A stretch of DNA of 64,000 nt from Alteromonas profundi (GCF_010500865.1 NZ_JAAAWN010000015.1:42539-106538); one strand, 5' to 3'; shown: positions 29,645 to 39,497, counted from the stretch's first letter. Notes: generated from the sequence alone by a model not told the origin. Translations and numbers: made by a program.

Positions 29645-31228
29645 ATGCAAACCTCTATGGTAACGGCGATCTATAAAAACTTTTTGGGGCATGCCCCAGA
29701 TTGGTATAAAAAGACCATCCTCGCCTTTCTCATCATCAACCCCATAATGTTTAGTATTGACCCTTATGTGGCTGGTTGGACACTTGTTATTCAATTTATC
29801 TTTACGTTAGCCATGGCGCTTAAGTGTTACCCGTTACAACCTGGAGGGTTATTACTGATAGAGGCAATGTTTATCGGTATGACGTCGCCTGAACATATGA
29901 TGCACGAAATAGAGGTTAACTTAGAAGTACTGCTATTGCTGGTATTCATGGTTGCCGGTATCTACTTTATGAAAGACCTGTTGATGTTTTTATTCACCAA
30001 ACTGGTCATTAAAGTTAAAAACAAACTGATTCTATCTCTTGCATTTATTGCTGCATCTGCTTTTTTGTCGGCATTTTTAGATGCCCTTACCGTGGTAGCT
30101 GTAATTATAAGTGTCGGGCTGGGTTTTTACTCTATCTATCATAAGGTGGCTTCGGGGAAAGAGTTTCACTCTGATCACGACCATACCAGTGATGATGGTG
30201 TTCAAGACCTAGGTAAACACGATTTAGAAAATTTCCGCGCTTTTTTACGCAACCTAATGATGCACTCTGCGGTAGGTACTGCACTAGGTGGCGTTATGAC
30301 TATGGTGGGTGAGCCACAAAACCTTATTATCGCCGATAAAGCAGGCTGGGACTTTGTCGAGTTCTTTATTCGCATGGCGCCGGTTTCACTTCCTGTGTTC
30401 GCGTTCGGCTTATTAACCACTATCATGCTTGAGAAAACCAAGTGGTTTACCTACGGAGCCCAACTTCCCGACTCTGTACGAGGCATTTTGAGTGAATATA
30501 ACGATCATATGGACAAAGGACGTAGCAAGCGAGAAACCGCCAAGCTAATCGTTCAAGCGCTCATTGGTGTTTGGTTAATTGTTGGGCTAGCTACACATAT
30601 GGCGTCTGTAGGGCTTATTGGTCTATCGGTTATAGTTCTTGCAACTTCCATGAGTGGGGTTATTGAAGAGCACGCGTTAGGCAAAGCGTTTGAAGAAGCG
30701 CTGCCCTTTACGGCCCTGCTGTGTGTTTTCTTTGGCGTAGTAGCAGTAATTATTGACCAAGGGCTTTTCCAGCCGGTGATACACTGGGTGCTAAGCTTTG
30801 AAGGTGAAACACAAATGGTGATGTTCTACTTAGCCAATGGGGTTTTATCTATGGTTAGTGACAACGTATTTGTTGGCTCGGTTTATATCACCGAAGTAAC
30901 CGCAGCGCTTCAGGCAGGCCAAATTACACGTGATCAATATGACATGTTAGCGGTAGCAATCAATACAGGCACTAACCTGCCAAGTGTAGCAACACCAAAC
31001 GGCCAAGCTGCATTTCTATTTATGCTAACCTCGGCAATCGCTCCTTTATTGCGATTATCCTATGGACGCATGGTGATGATGGCGCTGCCTTATACCGTGG
31101 TACTTACCATTGTTGGCCTTGTTGCAACGTACGCTGGCTTAGCCGATGCTACGCAATGGCTATACGATATGCACTTAATCGAACACCACACGGTAAGCGA
31201 TGCCGTGGGTGGTTCAGTCGGCCACTAG
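29645..31228 (+). CDS. nhaB: Na+/H+ antiporter NhaB
   Basis: An inner-membrane sodium/proton antiporter for pH and sodium homeostasis, of obvious value to a marine bacterium. The 527-residue sequence is a multi-spanning membrane protein with NhaB signatures: [35 protein letters not shown] (about 80-115), [17 protein letters not shown] (about 139-156) and [20 protein letters not shown] (about 220-240). The length fits the family. The order fadR, nhaB, dsbB is the same as in E. coli. The dsbB ATG follows the nhaB stop after 10 bp. Confidence 0.96.
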   Translation: MQTSMVTAIYKNFLGHAPDWYKKTILAFLIINPIMFSIDPYVAGWTLVIQFIFTLAMALKCYPLQPGGLLLIEAMFIGMTSPEHMMHEIEVNLEVLLLLVFMVAGIYFMKDLLMFLFTKLVIKVKNKLILSLAFIAASAFLSAFLDALTVVAVIISVGLGFYSIYHKVASGKEFHSDHDHTSDDGVQDLGKHDLENFRAFLRNLMMHSAVGTALGGVMTMVGEPQNLIIADKAGWDFVEFFIRMAPVSLPVFAFGLLTTIMLEKTKWFTYGAQLPDSVRGILSEYNDHMDKGRSKRETAKLIVQALIGVWLIVGLATHMASVGLIGLSVIVLATSMSGVIEEHALGKAFEEALPFTALLCVFFGVVAVIIDQGLFQPVIHWVLSFEGETQMVMFYLANGVLSMVSDNVFVGSVYITEVTAALQAGQITRDQYDMLAVAINTGTNLPSVATPNGQAAFLFMLTSAIAPLLRLSYGRMVMMALPYTVVLTIVGLVATYAGLADATQWLYDMHLIEHHTVSDAVGGSVGH

Positions 31229-31238
31229 AGGAATTTTT

Positions 31239-31766
31239 ATGCGAGCAGTTATCCATCGCATTAGCCAATGGGCAGAGCACAAATCGTCTTGGTTTGTGCT
31301 GTTTGCCAGCGCCCTTGCGCTTGAAATCGCCGCGCTGTACTTCCAGTATGGCATGGGGTTAAAACCTTGCATTATGTGCATTTATCAACGTACAGCCATG
31401 TATGGTATCGTTTTGTCTGGGCTATTAGTGCTAATTAGCAATAACGGTTTTACCCGAATGCTGGGTTTTGCCGGTTGGGCTGTATCTGCGGGCTGGGGCT
31501 ATTTAATTGCCAAAGAACACGTAACTATCCTCAATGCGTCTAATCCTTTTTTTGCCAGTTGCGAAATAGTGCCTAACTTCCCTGCTTGGTTACCTTTGCA
31601 CGAGTGGTTACCAGCTGTGTTTGCCGCCCAGGGCGACTGTTTAGAAGACAGTTGGCAATTTATGTCGATGGGTATGGCCGAGTGGATGCAAATTATTTTT
31701 GCGGCTTACTTTGTGGTATTCGCCGTTGTCTTCATTTGCCGCTTACTGGATAAGAAACCCTTTTGA
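31239..31766 (+). CDS. dsbB: disulfide bond formation protein DsbB
   Basis: An inner-membrane quinone reductase that re-oxidises DsbA. It has 175 residues from ATG 31239 (AGAGGAA upstream); the frame is open further upstream but overlaps nhaB. Four membrane helices are seen. The first active pair is PCIMCIYQR (CxxC, about residues 43-46). The second pair of cysteines is in FFASCEIVPNF and AAQGDCLED, on the periplasmic loop before the last helix. Its TGA overlaps the start codon of the following acetyltransferase. Confidence 0.95.
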   Translation: MRAVIHRISQWAEHKSSWFVLFASALALEIAALYFQYGMGLKPCIMCIYQRTAMYGIVLSGLLVLISNNGFTRMLGFAGWAVSAGWGYLIAKEHVTILNASNPFFASCEIVPNFPAWLPLHEWLPAVFAAQGDCLEDSWQFMSMGMAEWMQIIFAAYFVVFAVVFICRLLDKKPF

Positions 31767-32311
31767 TCGACCTATCGATACTCCCTTCACGATTACCGCC
31801 CATTCATACGGAACAAGGGCCGGTAACCGTAGAGCGCATAGCTGCGAAGCACACACAAATATTGTGTGAAGCTTCGCAACAGGCGATTCATCACGTTAAA
31901 CCCTGGCTTGGCAGCGGCTTATGCCCGGTAACGCCTGCATTGGCTAAGCAATGCATACACGCCATGGAAGTAGACCGAGATACCGGCTACGGGCTTACCT
32001 ATTTACTTGTACATGAAGAACGCTGTTTAGGCATGGGACTTATTAATTATATCCATCATTCTCACTTAACCGCTAACCTAGGCTATTGGTTAAGGCCTGA
32101 TGCTTGCGGAAAAGGACTGGCAACGGCAATTTGCGAAACCTTAAAGAAGCTGGCTTTTAATCAAATGAACCTAAATCGATTAGAATGCCTGATTGAGCCG
32201 AACAATAAGGCAAGTTTACGGGTAGCAGAACGCATTGGCGCGGTAAAAGAAGGGCTGTGCAGAAAGCGCGTATTTGGTCGCGACGCGCTTTTGTATAGTA
32301 TTACCGTTTAA
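31763..32311 (+). CDS. GNAT family N-acetyltransferase (RimJ/RimL type)
   Basis: A 182-residue acetyltransferase. The acetyl-CoA binding segment LGYWLRPDACGKGLATAICETLKKLAF (about residues 106-132; the Q/RxxGxG/A loop appears as ACGKGLA) and NLNRLECLIEPNNKASLRVAERIGAVKEGLCRKR (about 136-169) are typical of the RimJ/RimL group that acetylates protein N-termini or small amines. The substrate is unknown. It starts with TTG in a 4-bp overlap with the dsbB stop (TTGA), so the two are translationally coupled. Confidence 0.85.
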   Translation: MIDLSILPSRLPPIHTEQGPVTVERIAAKHTQILCEASQQAIHHVKPWLGSGLCPVTPALAKQCIHAMEVDRDTGYGLTYLLVHEERCLGMGLINYIHHSHLTANLGYWLRPDACGKGLATAICETLKKLAFNQMNLNRLECLIEPNNKASLRVAERIGAVKEGLCRKRVFGRDALLYSITV

Positions 32312-32349
32312 CCACGTTAGGGCGTTAAACGGCATCAATAAGTGGCTTT

Positions 32350-32844
32350 TTAGTCGAGGTCTTCAAGGGGCCAAATAGCGATATAATCTTCAAACGCGTC
32401 TAAATCTACGTCAGACTCAAACACTGTTTTATTTCTAACCGACATTCCTTTTTTGTGCATCTCATGCTTTTTGCCTTTGTTTAGTAGCGGGTGCCAAGAA
32501 GGTAAGCCACGCCCCTCATGTAAACGTCGGTAGGCACAACTGGTAGGCATAAAGAATATATCTTTAAGGTTTGCCTTGGTAAGTTGCACACATTCAGGCA
32601 CAAGCTTAGTGCGCTTAGCGTACTGAGTACATTCGCAGGATTTTGTATTGAGCAAAGAGCAAACAATATTCGTGTAGTGAATTTGCTCATTAGCATGCAT
32701 ATAGTCTGTGGCCTCTGCCTCTTCTACTGCTTCGTCATCAATAAACTTGTGCAGGCAGCATTTAGCACAACCATCACACAAAGATTCCCATTCTTGTTGG
32801 GTCATTTCTTCAAGTGCTTTGGTTTCCCAGAACGCTTCACTCAT
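32350..32844 (-). CDS. ycgN: YcgN family cysteine-cluster protein
   Basis: A 164-residue protein of the YcgN/UPF0260 family. The many cysteines are arranged as in the zinc/iron-cluster family: CDGCAKCC (residues 23-30), CSLLNTKSCECTQY (about 62-75), CVQL (about 86) and SCAYRRL (about 102), ending with DYIAIWPLEDLD. The biochemical role is not established. It overlaps the ycgM-like gene upstream by 4 bp, the last of a leftward operon running rnd-ycgL-mltB-ycgM-ycgN. Confidence 0.9.
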   Translation of the reverse strand: MSEAFWETKALEEMTQQEWESLCDGCAKCCLHKFIDDEAVEEAEATDYMHANEQIHYTNIVCSLLNTKSCECTQYAKRTKLVPECVQLTKANLKDIFFMPTSCAYRRLHEGRGLPSWHPLLNKGKKHEMHKKGMSVRNKTVFESDVDLDAFEDYIAIWPLEDLD

Positions 32845-33506
32845 ACTTTCACCACCTGGGTGCTCACACTCAATACGTCACCTAACTGTGCATTAACACT
32901 ATCGCCCGCCACAAGAGGACCCACCCCTTTAGGCGTTCCCGTTAGTACTACGTCGCCAGCGTCTAAGGTAAATGAATGGGACATGTGCGCAATCATAGGA
33001 ATAATCTGGTGTAGCATCATGGCAGTATGCCCACGTTGGCGTAATTGCTGATTAATGGTTAACGAGAAATGAATGTCTTGGAGATCGTTAAACTCGCTTA
33101 CTGGTACAAAGCCTGATAACGGACAGCTGTTATCAAATGCCTTCGCCCGCTCCCATGGCTGTCCTTGTTGTTTCAGTTCCTTTTGCACATCACGAAGGGT
33201 TAAATCTAACCCTAAACCTATTCCCCATATTGCCTGTTTTACAGCACTTTCATTCGCGCAGGTTAGCGGAGATTGCAGCAATACCGACACCTCTAGCTCA
33301 TTGTGACATTCACCTTTGTCTGAAGGCACAACTAAAGGCTCACTCATATCGCATAGCGCCGCTTTAGGCTTTAGAAACAATAGCGGTGATGAGGGAACTG
33401 CTGACTTCATCTCGTCGATGTGGTCGAGATAATTTCGTCCAATACATACCGCTTTGCCCACCGGCAATGAAATAAGGTTGCTGTTAACGTCTTTATGTTG
33501 GTACAC
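32841..33506 (-). CDS. ycgM: fumarylacetoacetate hydrolase family protein (YcgM type)
   Basis: A 221-residue FAH-superfamily enzyme, a metal-dependent hydrolase/decarboxylase of acylpyruvate-like substrates. The core motifs are AVCIGRNYLDHIDEM (about 18-32), FLKPKAALCD (about 44), the metal-binding acidic residues of CHNELEVSVLL (about 67-77) and GDVVLTGTPKGVGPLVAGD (about 183-201). The GTG at 33506 is chosen because AGGA lies 7 bases upstream and it begins one base after the mltB stop; a longer frame to 33554 runs inside mltB. The true substrate is uncertain. Confidence 0.87.
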   Translation of the reverse strand: MYQHKDVNSNLISLPVGKAVCIGRNYLDHIDEMKSAVPSSPLLFLKPKAALCDMSEPLVVPSDKGECHNELEVSVLLQSPLTCANESAVKQAIWGIGLGLDLTLRDVQKELKQQGQPWERAKAFDNSCPLSGFVPVSEFNDLQDIHFSLTINQQLRQRGHTAMMLHQIIPMIAHMSHSFTLDAGDVVLTGTPKGVGPLVAGDSVNAQLGDVLSVSTQVVKV

Positions 33507-33507
33507 C

Positions 33508-34503
33508 CTAATTTCCTCGCTTAATTCTTTCTGATAGGTACCCCACAGAGACACCGAAATAACTCGAACGGTTCCACTTCATTAGGGTTTGAAAATTATT
33601 GTAGACTAAATATATGCGGCCATCTTTACCGTCGGGCATAATTAGCGCGGCTTCAATATCAACATTAGGTAAGGCAGTGCCGTCAAATCGACGTACCCCG
33701 GCTTGTTGCCAATCTATAAGTGAGCGACGTTTCGATTTCGCTAAACCGTACTCGTCAATAGGCGCAGTCAAGGTTACTTGGCGCCCCCAGGTTCCGTTGC
33801 CATCCCACCCTTCCGTTGAAAGATAATTAGCAATTGAGGCAAATACGTCGGCCGGCGTCCCCCAAATATCCTTTTTACCATCACCGTCGTAGTCCACCGC
33901 GTAATTGAGAAATGAGACAGGCATAAATTGACTTTGCCCCATCGCTCCGGCCCAAGACCCCGTCAGCTTCTCTGCGCTAATATGCCCTTGTTCGAGAATG
34001 CGTAATGCTGCAAAAAAATTTTCTTTAAATAAACGCTCTCGTCGGCCTTCATAGGCTAGCGATGCAAGTGACGAAAGCACGGAATACTTGCCTTGAATGC
34101 GCCCGAAGTTTGACTCATTGCCCCAAAGCGCAACGATAAACCTAGGCTGAACATTATACTCCCGCCCTATTTTCTCCAACAATGCTTTGTGTTTGTGATA
34201 CGCATCAACGGCTTGTTTAACTTTCCAATCGGGTACCCGAGTGGCAAGGTAACTATCAAGGGTAATCTTTTTTTCAGGTTGGTTTTTGTCCGACTTTATT
34301 ACTGTGGGACGAAACGCCACGCCCGTTAAAACAGTGTCGATAAATCCCTCGTCAAAGCCTTTTTGCTTAGCCTCTTGAGCCAGTGTTTGAAGATATAGCT
34401 TAAAGCCTTCGGCATTTTTCTGTTGCGCTGCAACGCTTTGACATGAGAGAGCAACAAACGCCAGTATAAGTGTCGCCCGCGTTAGCAAACCTATCAATTT
34501 CAT
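33508..34503 (-). CDS. mltB: lytic murein transglycosylase B-like (MltB)
   Basis: A 331-residue periplasmic peptidoglycan-cleaving lytic transglycosylase. A Sec signal peptide ([26 protein letters not shown]) is present. It contains a Cys but no proper lipobox, so it is more likely soluble. The catalytic Glu is in [14 protein letters not shown] (about residue 131), followed by [33 protein letters not shown] (about 182-214), which is the MltB signature. It overlaps ycgL by 4 bp and is in an operon with ycgL and ycgM. Confidence 0.92.
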   Translation of the reverse strand: MKLIGLLTRATLILAFVALSCQSVAAQQKNAEGFKLYLQTLAQEAKQKGFDEGFIDTVLTGVAFRPTVIKSDKNQPEKKITLDSYLATRVPDWKVKQAVDAYHKHKALLEKIGREYNVQPRFIVALWGNESNFGRIQGKYSVLSSLASLAYEGRRERLFKENFFAALRILEQGHISAEKLTGSWAGAMGQSQFMPVSFLNYAVDYDGDGKKDIWGTPADVFASIANYLSTEGWDGNGTWGRQVTLTAPIDEYGLAKSKRRSLIDWQQAGVRRFDGTALPNVDIEAALIMPDGKDGRIYLVYNNFQTLMKWNRSSYFGVSVGYLSERIKRGN

Positions 34504-34793
34504 TTTTTATCCGGGGTGGTAGGCAGGCCCAACGAGGCACGATGCTGCATTAGCAGGTCGTCTTCCTTAGGCGGCATTTGCAAATAAAAGCCTTCGTTAT
34601 CAAGTGCATCTATTAACTTTTTCTTATCGACGCCTGCTAACGTTTTATGCTTATCTATCGCTAAGATTGTCACCAACTCTGGCTTACCAAACATATCTTT
34701 GAGTACGTCTGGTACATCGTCAAAATGGTCTTTTTTAGGCACGTATAAATACATGCCTTGTTTTTTACGTGTTTTATAGATGGCACACAACAT
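34500..34793 (-). CDS. ycgL: YcgL domain-containing protein
   Basis: A 97-residue protein of the YcgL (DUF709) family. It starts [41 protein letters not shown] and ends with [14 protein letters not shown], both diagnostic. In gammaproteobacteria ycgL commonly lies next to rnd and near minCDE. Its biochemical function is unknown. The ATG follows the rnd stop by about 33 bp and its stop overlaps the mltB start. Confidence 0.93.
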   Translation of the reverse strand: MLCAIYKTRKKQGMYLYVPKKDHFDDVPDVLKDMFGKPELVTILAIDKHKTLAGVDKKKLIDALDNEGFYLQMPPKEDDLLMQHRASLGLPTTPDKK

Positions 34794-34826
34794 AATATTA
34801 CCTTCTGTTAAATCTTTGCTGACATA

Positions 34827-35984
34827 CTACGCAGAGGGAGGATCACCAAGTAACTTTTCCACATGGGGTTGAAACAAGGGCTTTCTCCAACCACACAATA
34901 CGTCAGGTTCAAGGCCTAGTACGCGGGTATCGTCTACCGCAAACCAGTACCACTTAAGCAGTTGATTCAATTGCTTTTTAGAAGCAATCACTTCAAGTGC
35001 AACGTCGTTTTCTTTTGCTATATTTTCGCTAATAACTTTTAAGCTTGCGAGGGTTTTCTTGTAGTTAGGCACATCAATTAGGCGTTTAACTACGGGTAAG
35101 CGCAATGCTTCTGGCGTAGTGCTAAAGCGCTCTCTGGCCTCTTCTACCATCGACACTATTTTATCACCATAGCGGCGAGCTGACTGCGGACTTAAACCAT
35201 GCAAGCGCGACAAAGCACTCTTGCTAGCAGGCATAATTTGCGCTGCTTCGAACAAATGCAATTCTTTGAAAACGAAGTTAAGGGCGATGTCTTTTTCTCG
35301 TGCTCGCGCTAATCGCCACGCTGCCAACGCTTGTAGCACGGTAAGTTGCTCGCTATTAAGGCGCCAGTTATTTTTAATTAGCAAATAGGCGAAGTCTTCC
35401 GGCATGCGGCTACGCTTTTTTCCAATGAGCAACTCTATTTCTTGATATACCCAGTCAAGTTTGCCGGCGGCGTTTATTTTGCTGACCAAGTTGTGATAAC
35501 AAGGCAATAAATACAAAACGTCATTGGCGGCGTAGCTTAACTGTGCTTCACGCAGTGGGCGGGCTATCCAATCAGTTCTTGATTCCCCTTTATCTAAGCT
35601 TACTTCACAAAGCAATTCTACAAGCTTAGCGTAGCCTAGCGAAGGACCTAAACCTAAAATACTGGCTGCAAATTGGGTATCAAATACCGGCCTTGGCACG
35701 GTATCAAAGGCGGCCAGAAATGTTTCGATATCCTCAGAGCACGAATGCAATACTTTCACGACACTCTCATCTTCCATCAAGCTGACAAAAGGAGACATAT
35801 CTTCAATCGCAATGGGGTCGATAAGAACAAGCTGATGGCCATCGTATAGCTGAATAAGGCCTAAATGGGGCGATAGCGTACGCGTGCGAACAAATTCCGT
35901 ATCAAGGGCTACAGCAGGCTGTTGCTGCGCCATTTCACACACTTTAGTTAATTGGGCATTAGTAGTAATTAATTGATATTGCAT
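34827..35984 (-). CDS. rnd: ribonuclease D
   Basis: A 3'-5' exoribonuclease acting in tRNA and other stable RNA maturation. The 385 residues contain the DEDD exonuclease signature: AVALDTEFVRTRTLSPHLGLIQLYDG (Asp28, Glu30), VVKVLHSCSEDIETF (Asp about 86) and LSYAANDVLYLLPCY (Tyr/Asp about 151-155). An HRDC domain follows at about 210-290. There is no Shine-Dalgarno sequence; the ATG sits 5 bases after a hairpin with a T-rich 3' side, an arrangement also described for E. coli rnd. Confidence 0.95.
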   Translation of the reverse strand: MQYQLITTNAQLTKVCEMAQQQPAVALDTEFVRTRTLSPHLGLIQLYDGHQLVLIDPIAIEDMSPFVSLMEDESVVKVLHSCSEDIETFLAAFDTVPRPVFDTQFAASILGLGPSLGYAKLVELLCEVSLDKGESRTDWIARPLREAQLSYAANDVLYLLPCYHNLVSKINAAGKLDWVYQEIELLIGKKRSRMPEDFAYLLIKNNWRLNSEQLTVLQALAAWRLARAREKDIALNFVFKELHLFEAAQIMPASKSALSRLHGLSPQSARRYGDKIVSMVEEARERFSTTPEALRLPVVKRLIDVPNYKKTLASLKVISENIAKENDVALEVIASKKQLNQLLKWYWFAVDDTRVLGLEPDVLCGWRKPLFQPHVEKLLGDPPSA

Positions 35985-35989
35985 AATAA

Positions 35990-36011
35990 AAAGCCGACTT
36001 ACGCCGGCTTT
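35990..36011 (-). terminator. hairpin with T-run between fadD and rnd
   Basis: AAAGCCG / CGGCTTT arms with an 8-base loop, read on the minus strand and followed by TTTTTATT and then directly the rnd ATG. It looks like an intrinsic terminator for fadD (stop at 36039). Because it abuts rnd it may also act as a translation element in the rnd leader. Confidence 0.75.
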
Positions 36012-36038
36012 ACTCGTGTTAATTTCTGCTATTGAGCA

Positions 36039-37694
36039 TTAATCACGAAGTTCCCGACGTAGTATTTTCCCTACATTGGTTTTAGGTAAGTCTTCTTTAA
36101 AGACCACCTGTTTAGGCACTTTATAGCCTGTTAGATGAGTTCGACAATGTGCTATCACGGCGTCAGCGGTAAGTGATTCATCGTTACGAACCACAAATAG
36201 TTTAACCACTTCACCACTAACTTCATGGGGAACCCCCACTGCAGCAGCTTCCACAACGCCATCGTGCATTGCTGCAACTTCTTCAATTTCGTTAGGAAAC
36301 ACATTGAAACCAGAAACGAGGATCATATCCTTTTTACGGTCAACAATATAGAAATAACCTTCATCATCTACCGTTGCAATGTCACCGGTAGCTAACCAGC
36401 CATCTTTAAGCACTTCTTCTGTGGCCTCAGGACGGTTTAGATAGCCCTTCATTACCTGCGGACCTTTAACCCACATTTCACCCGCTTCACCTTTCGCAAC
36501 TTCATTGCCATCATCGTCCAACAATTTAATGTCGGTTGAAGGTACAGGCATGCCTATAGCGCCTTTATACGCCTCTATTTGAGGGGGGTTAACCGCGACA
36601 ACCGGCGAACACTCTGTTAGTCCGTATCCTTCGAGCAAAACAGTACCCGTTACTTTTTGCCATTTCTCTGCTACGGGACGCTGAACCGCCATGCCTCCCC
36701 CTAAACCAAACTTAAATTGGCTAAAGTCGAGCTCACTAAACCCAGGTGTATTAAGCAGGCCATTAAACAGGGTATTTACCCCAGGAAGAATAGTAAATGG
36801 GTACTTACTTAGCTCATTAACGAAGCCTGGCATATCCCGCGGGTTGGTAATAAGCAGGTTCTTACACCCATACTTCACAAACATCAAGCAGTTCGCAAGC
36901 AGTGCGAAGATATGATAAAGCGGAAGCGCGGTAACCACGAGATCTTCACCTTCCTCGATAACCGTTTCCAAAATACCTGAAACCTGTTCTAGGTTTGCTA
37001 CCATATTGCGGTGAGTAAGCATGGCGCCTTTCGATACACCCGTGGTACCGCCAGTATATTGAAGAAAGGCTAAATCGCTGTTGCTGATTTCTGGGCGTTG
37101 ATAACTCAGGCTCGCGCCTTTTTTGACCGCAGACATAAAAGATGTGGTGTCTGACAGATGATAGCTTGGCACCATCTTCTTCACATATTTCACGACTGCA
37201 TTAACCACCCATCGCTTAGGGGCAGGTAACATGTCGCCAAGGGAAGTAAGAAATACTTCGTTCACATTTGTCTCACCAATCACTGCTTCTAACGTACTGG
37301 CAAAGTTTTCCACTATTACGATAGCTTTTGCATTAGCATCGTTTAACTGGTGTTTTAGCTCACGGGCGGTGTAAAGCGGATTGACGTTCACTACCACCAA
37401 TCCTGCGCGTAATATACCAAACATAGCTACAGGGTACTGTAGAAGGTTTGGCATCATAATGGCTACGGCATCTCCGCGCTGCAAGCCACTGTCTTGTAAG
37501 TAGGCTGCAAATTGTGCAGATAGCGTATCCAACTCGCCGAAGGTCATCGATTTACCCATATTAATAAACGCAACCTTGTCTTTGAACTTCTTCACAGACT
37601 GTTCAAAGATATCTACTACTGAATCATAATGATCAGCGTCAATTTCCGCGGACACGCGAGGGTCGTAATGCTTAAGCCAGGTTTTTTCCACCAA
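36039..37694 (-). CDS. fadD: long-chain fatty acid-CoA ligase FadD
   Basis: An acyl-CoA synthetase that activates incoming long-chain fatty acids at the inner membrane, supplying beta-oxidation and the FadR ligand. The 551 residues include the AMP-binding P-loop [20 protein letters not shown] (about 210-229), the central [11 protein letters not shown] (about 353-363), the FACS signature segment [28 protein letters not shown] (about 428-455) and the C-terminal Lys motif [11 protein letters not shown] 13/17 FadR site lies 59-75 bases upstream. The neighbours rnd and slp match E. coli. Confidence 0.96.
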   Translation of the reverse strand: MVEKTWLKHYDPRVSAEIDADHYDSVVDIFEQSVKKFKDKVAFINMGKSMTFGELDTLSAQFAAYLQDSGLQRGDAVAIMMPNLLQYPVAMFGILRAGLVVVNVNPLYTARELKHQLNDANAKAIVIVENFASTLEAVIGETNVNEVFLTSLGDMLPAPKRWVVNAVVKYVKKMVPSYHLSDTTSFMSAVKKGASLSYQRPEISNSDLAFLQYTGGTTGVSKGAMLTHRNMVANLEQVSGILETVIEEGEDLVVTALPLYHIFALLANCLMFVKYGCKNLLITNPRDMPGFVNELSKYPFTILPGVNTLFNGLLNTPGFSELDFSQFKFGLGGGMAVQRPVAEKWQKVTGTVLLEGYGLTECSPVVAVNPPQIEAYKGAIGMPVPSTDIKLLDDDGNEVAKGEAGEMWVKGPQVMKGYLNRPEATEEVLKDGWLATGDIATVDDEGYFYIVDRKKDMILVSGFNVFPNEIEEVAAMHDGVVEAAAVGVPHEVSGEVVKLFVVRNDESLTADAVIAHCRTHLTGYKVPKQVVFKEDLPKTNVGKILRRELRD

Positions 37695-37752
37695 AACCTC
37701 CTTCGTTAATAATATTGCCTAAATAACACGCTATCTTTCCGCGGGTCACTGC

Positions 37753-37769
37753 AACTGGTCTGATTTCTT
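37753..37769. promoter_or_regulatory. candidate FadR operator upstream of fadD
   Basis: AACTGGTCTGATTTCTT matches the E. coli FadR consensus at 13 of 17 positions (N counted), with positions 1-11 fully conserved. It lies in the 123-bp gap upstream of fadD. FadR repression of fadD is established in E. coli and the regulator is encoded about 8 kb away in this window. Confidence 0.7.
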
Positions 37770-37817
37770 GCGAATAGTATAGGATGTGTAAAAAAAAATA
37801 AACGGTGTAGTTTACAT

Positions 37818-38651
37818 TTAACCAACAAACCGTTGAATTAATGTACCAATTTCATCACTTTTTTCCATATGGATATGATGGCCTCCTTCAAACGCCGCAT
37901 ATTGAGCGTTTTTAAACCAACCTCTGCGACGGGCAAACGCGTCGTCTAAACGCTTAAAACTCTTGGAAGCACCTATAAAAAGAATGGGACAGTTTATTGC
38001 TTGCATTAAATTTTCAGCTTGGTTTTCTGTTAACCGAACAATTGATTTTGTGCGAACTTTTGCATCACTACACCAGTAATAATCGCCGTCTATCTCCTGT
38101 ACTATATTACGAGATAAAATCGAACGGGCATGGTTCGGTGCTATATCTGATACGCGGCAACGTGCAGTCACAGCATCATCTAAATTTACCTTACGCCGTT
38201 TGGTATGTTGTTTTCCGTGACGACTAACGATGGCATCGCGCATTTGGCGCTGTGTGGTGGTGGCGTCTAACGTTAACGGCCCACACGCATCAATACTAAT
38301 AACTGCCGTCACCTTCTCGGGGAACAGCGCTGCATACAAACTTGCTAAGATACCGCCCATCGAGTGACCAATGAGAATAACACTTTGCCATTGTTGCCGC
38401 TCTATTAGGCCGTGTAAGTCTTGTAGATAATCTGCCTGATTATAATGGCTGCCTTGAGGGCGGTGGTCTGAGCGGCCGTGGCCAGCTAAATCAAGAGCGA
38501 TAAAGCGAAACGCGTTCAGATACGGCGCTAAGCCACGTAAACTTTCAGCATTATCAAGAAAACCGTGAAGCCCCAAAATAACGGGCCCTGAGCCCTGATT
38601 ATCAAGTGCGGCCAACGTAATATGTCCAGCATCTAACCGAACGTCATTCAT
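37818..38651 (-). CDS. alpha/beta hydrolase
   Basis: A 277-residue alpha/beta hydrolase from ATG 38651 (AAAGGG 7 bases upstream; nine more codons are open to 38678 but lack a ribosome site). It has the HGFLDNAESLRGLAPYL oxyanion segment (about 30-46), the nucleophile elbow VILIGHSMGGILASLYA (Ser about 94), and the catalytic His in EGGHHIHMEK near the C-terminus. The family is broad (esterases, MhpC/BioH-like), so the substrate is not predictable. It is located between slp and fadD, where a lipid or ester substrate would be reasonable. Confidence 0.85.
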   Translation of the reverse strand: MNDVRLDAGHITLAALDNQGSGPVILGLHGFLDNAESLRGLAPYLNAFRFIALDLAGHGRSDHRPQGSHYNQADYLQDLHGLIERQQWQSVILIGHSMGGILASLYAALFPEKVTAVISIDACGPLTLDATTTQRQMRDAIVSRHGKQHTKRRKVNLDDAVTARCRVSDIAPNHARSILSRNIVQEIDGDYYWCSDAKVRTKSIVRLTENQAENLMQAINCPILFIGASKSFKRLDDAFARRRGWFKNAQYAAFEGGHHIHMEKSDEIGTLIQRFVG

Positions 38652-38722
38652 GAAACAACCCTTTAGTTTGAGCGGCAAAGATTTGCCTCTTTACAGGCAA
38701 CATGTAGCCACCACATACAAAA

Positions 38723-38744
38723 AGGTGGCCATTTTTAGCCACCT
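38723..38744 (-). terminator. terminator downstream of slp
   Basis: AGGTGGC / GCCACCT arms with an 8-base AT-rich loop. On the minus strand it is followed by TTTTTGT. It lies 28 bp after the slp stop. An alternative upstream arm (GCCACC at 38707-38712) could pair with the same GGTGGC. Confidence 0.8.
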
Positions 38745-38771
38745 CTATTCCCGCACTAACGATGATCTTAG

Positions 38772-39497
38772 CTACTCTACTGATGGAATAACTCTGTTTT
38801 TCTTAGGCGGCTGTGAGCGCCGTTCAGAAGGCGGCTGTGAGCGCCGTTCAGAAGGCGCAGCATTGCTTGGGAATGTTGGTTTACTTGAAGCACGTCTGCT
38901 AATAGGCGCTCTGTGGGGTCGATCATCATATTCAATTATTCTTATGCGGCTATGGCCAAATCCACGGCCGTATATTGGCCCCCACGGCGAGTAGCGACCA
39001 TAAAAGGGTGAGTACCAGCCCGTACCATAATTAAAATGAAACATAGTGACATCATACGCCTGCTGATTTCTCCACATATGATAATCTTCTACTAGCAGTG
39101 TAGGATAAATATAAGGCTGTTCGCCTACCATACCGGAGGTAGGTGCGGTAAGTTCACCTAAAAAGGTAATTAGTCGCCCTTCTTCGAATACAACTGGGTC
39201 TACAAAGCCATCTATTTGAGCTTTAAAACGCCCGGTTGTCTCCGCACCTCGATTTGGTTTGCCGTAGTGGTTTAAAGGAAAGTGGACGACTTCTACAAAG
39301 GTTTTCTCAGGCTTATTTTCAACACCAACAATTAAGCCCCCCCAACGCGCCGTTTGTCCTTGTGCGTTGGCACCCGCACTCACCGCTTTGTTGTAGGAGA
39401 TAAGGGGCGTTCCTTCTGGAACTTCAAGACTATCGGGAACAATAGCGCACCCTGAAAAGAATAATACGCTAAGTATAAGCATATGTTTAAGCTGCAT
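38772..39497 (-). CDS. slp: Slp family outer-membrane lipoprotein
   Basis: A 241-residue lipoprotein of the Slp/YeaY family, with the start at ATG 39497 (AGGAGG 4 bases upstream). The lipobox is FSGC (about Cys17). The Slp core GTPLISYNKAVSAGANAQGQTARWGGLIVGVENKPEKTFVEVVHFPLNHYGKPN covers about residues 29-82. The C-terminus (from about 195) is unusually basic and low complexity, with a tandem PSERRSQP repeat coded by a 24-bp DNA duplication. Slp proteins are induced on starvation in E. coli. Their role is not known. Gene order fadD...slp...tsaB-yoaA is conserved. Confidence 0.88.
   Translation of the reverse strand: MQLKHMLILSVLFFSGCAIVPDSLEVPEGTPLISYNKAVSAGANAQGQTARWGGLIVGVENKPEKTFVEVVHFPLNHYGKPNRGAETTGRFKAQIDGFVDPVVFEEGRLITFLGELTAPTSGMVGEQPYIYPTLLVEDYHMWRNQQAYDVTMFHFNYGTGWYSPFYGRYSPWGPIYGRGFGHSRIRIIEYDDRPHRAPISRRASSKPTFPSNAAPSERRSQPPSERRSQPPKKNRVIPSVE
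38806..38853. repeat. perfect 24-bp tandem duplication inside slp
   Basis: Two identical 24-bp units (38806-38829 and 38830-38853) encode in frame eight residues each (PSERRSQP) near the C-terminus of the Slp lipoprotein. The absence of any difference between the copies points to recent slippage or ongoing copy-number variation. Confidence 0.9.

Noticed and set aside
38806..38853. Short tandem repeat considered as a CRISPR remnant
   Set aside because: There are only two adjacent units with no spacers, and they are in frame in a lipoprotein gene.
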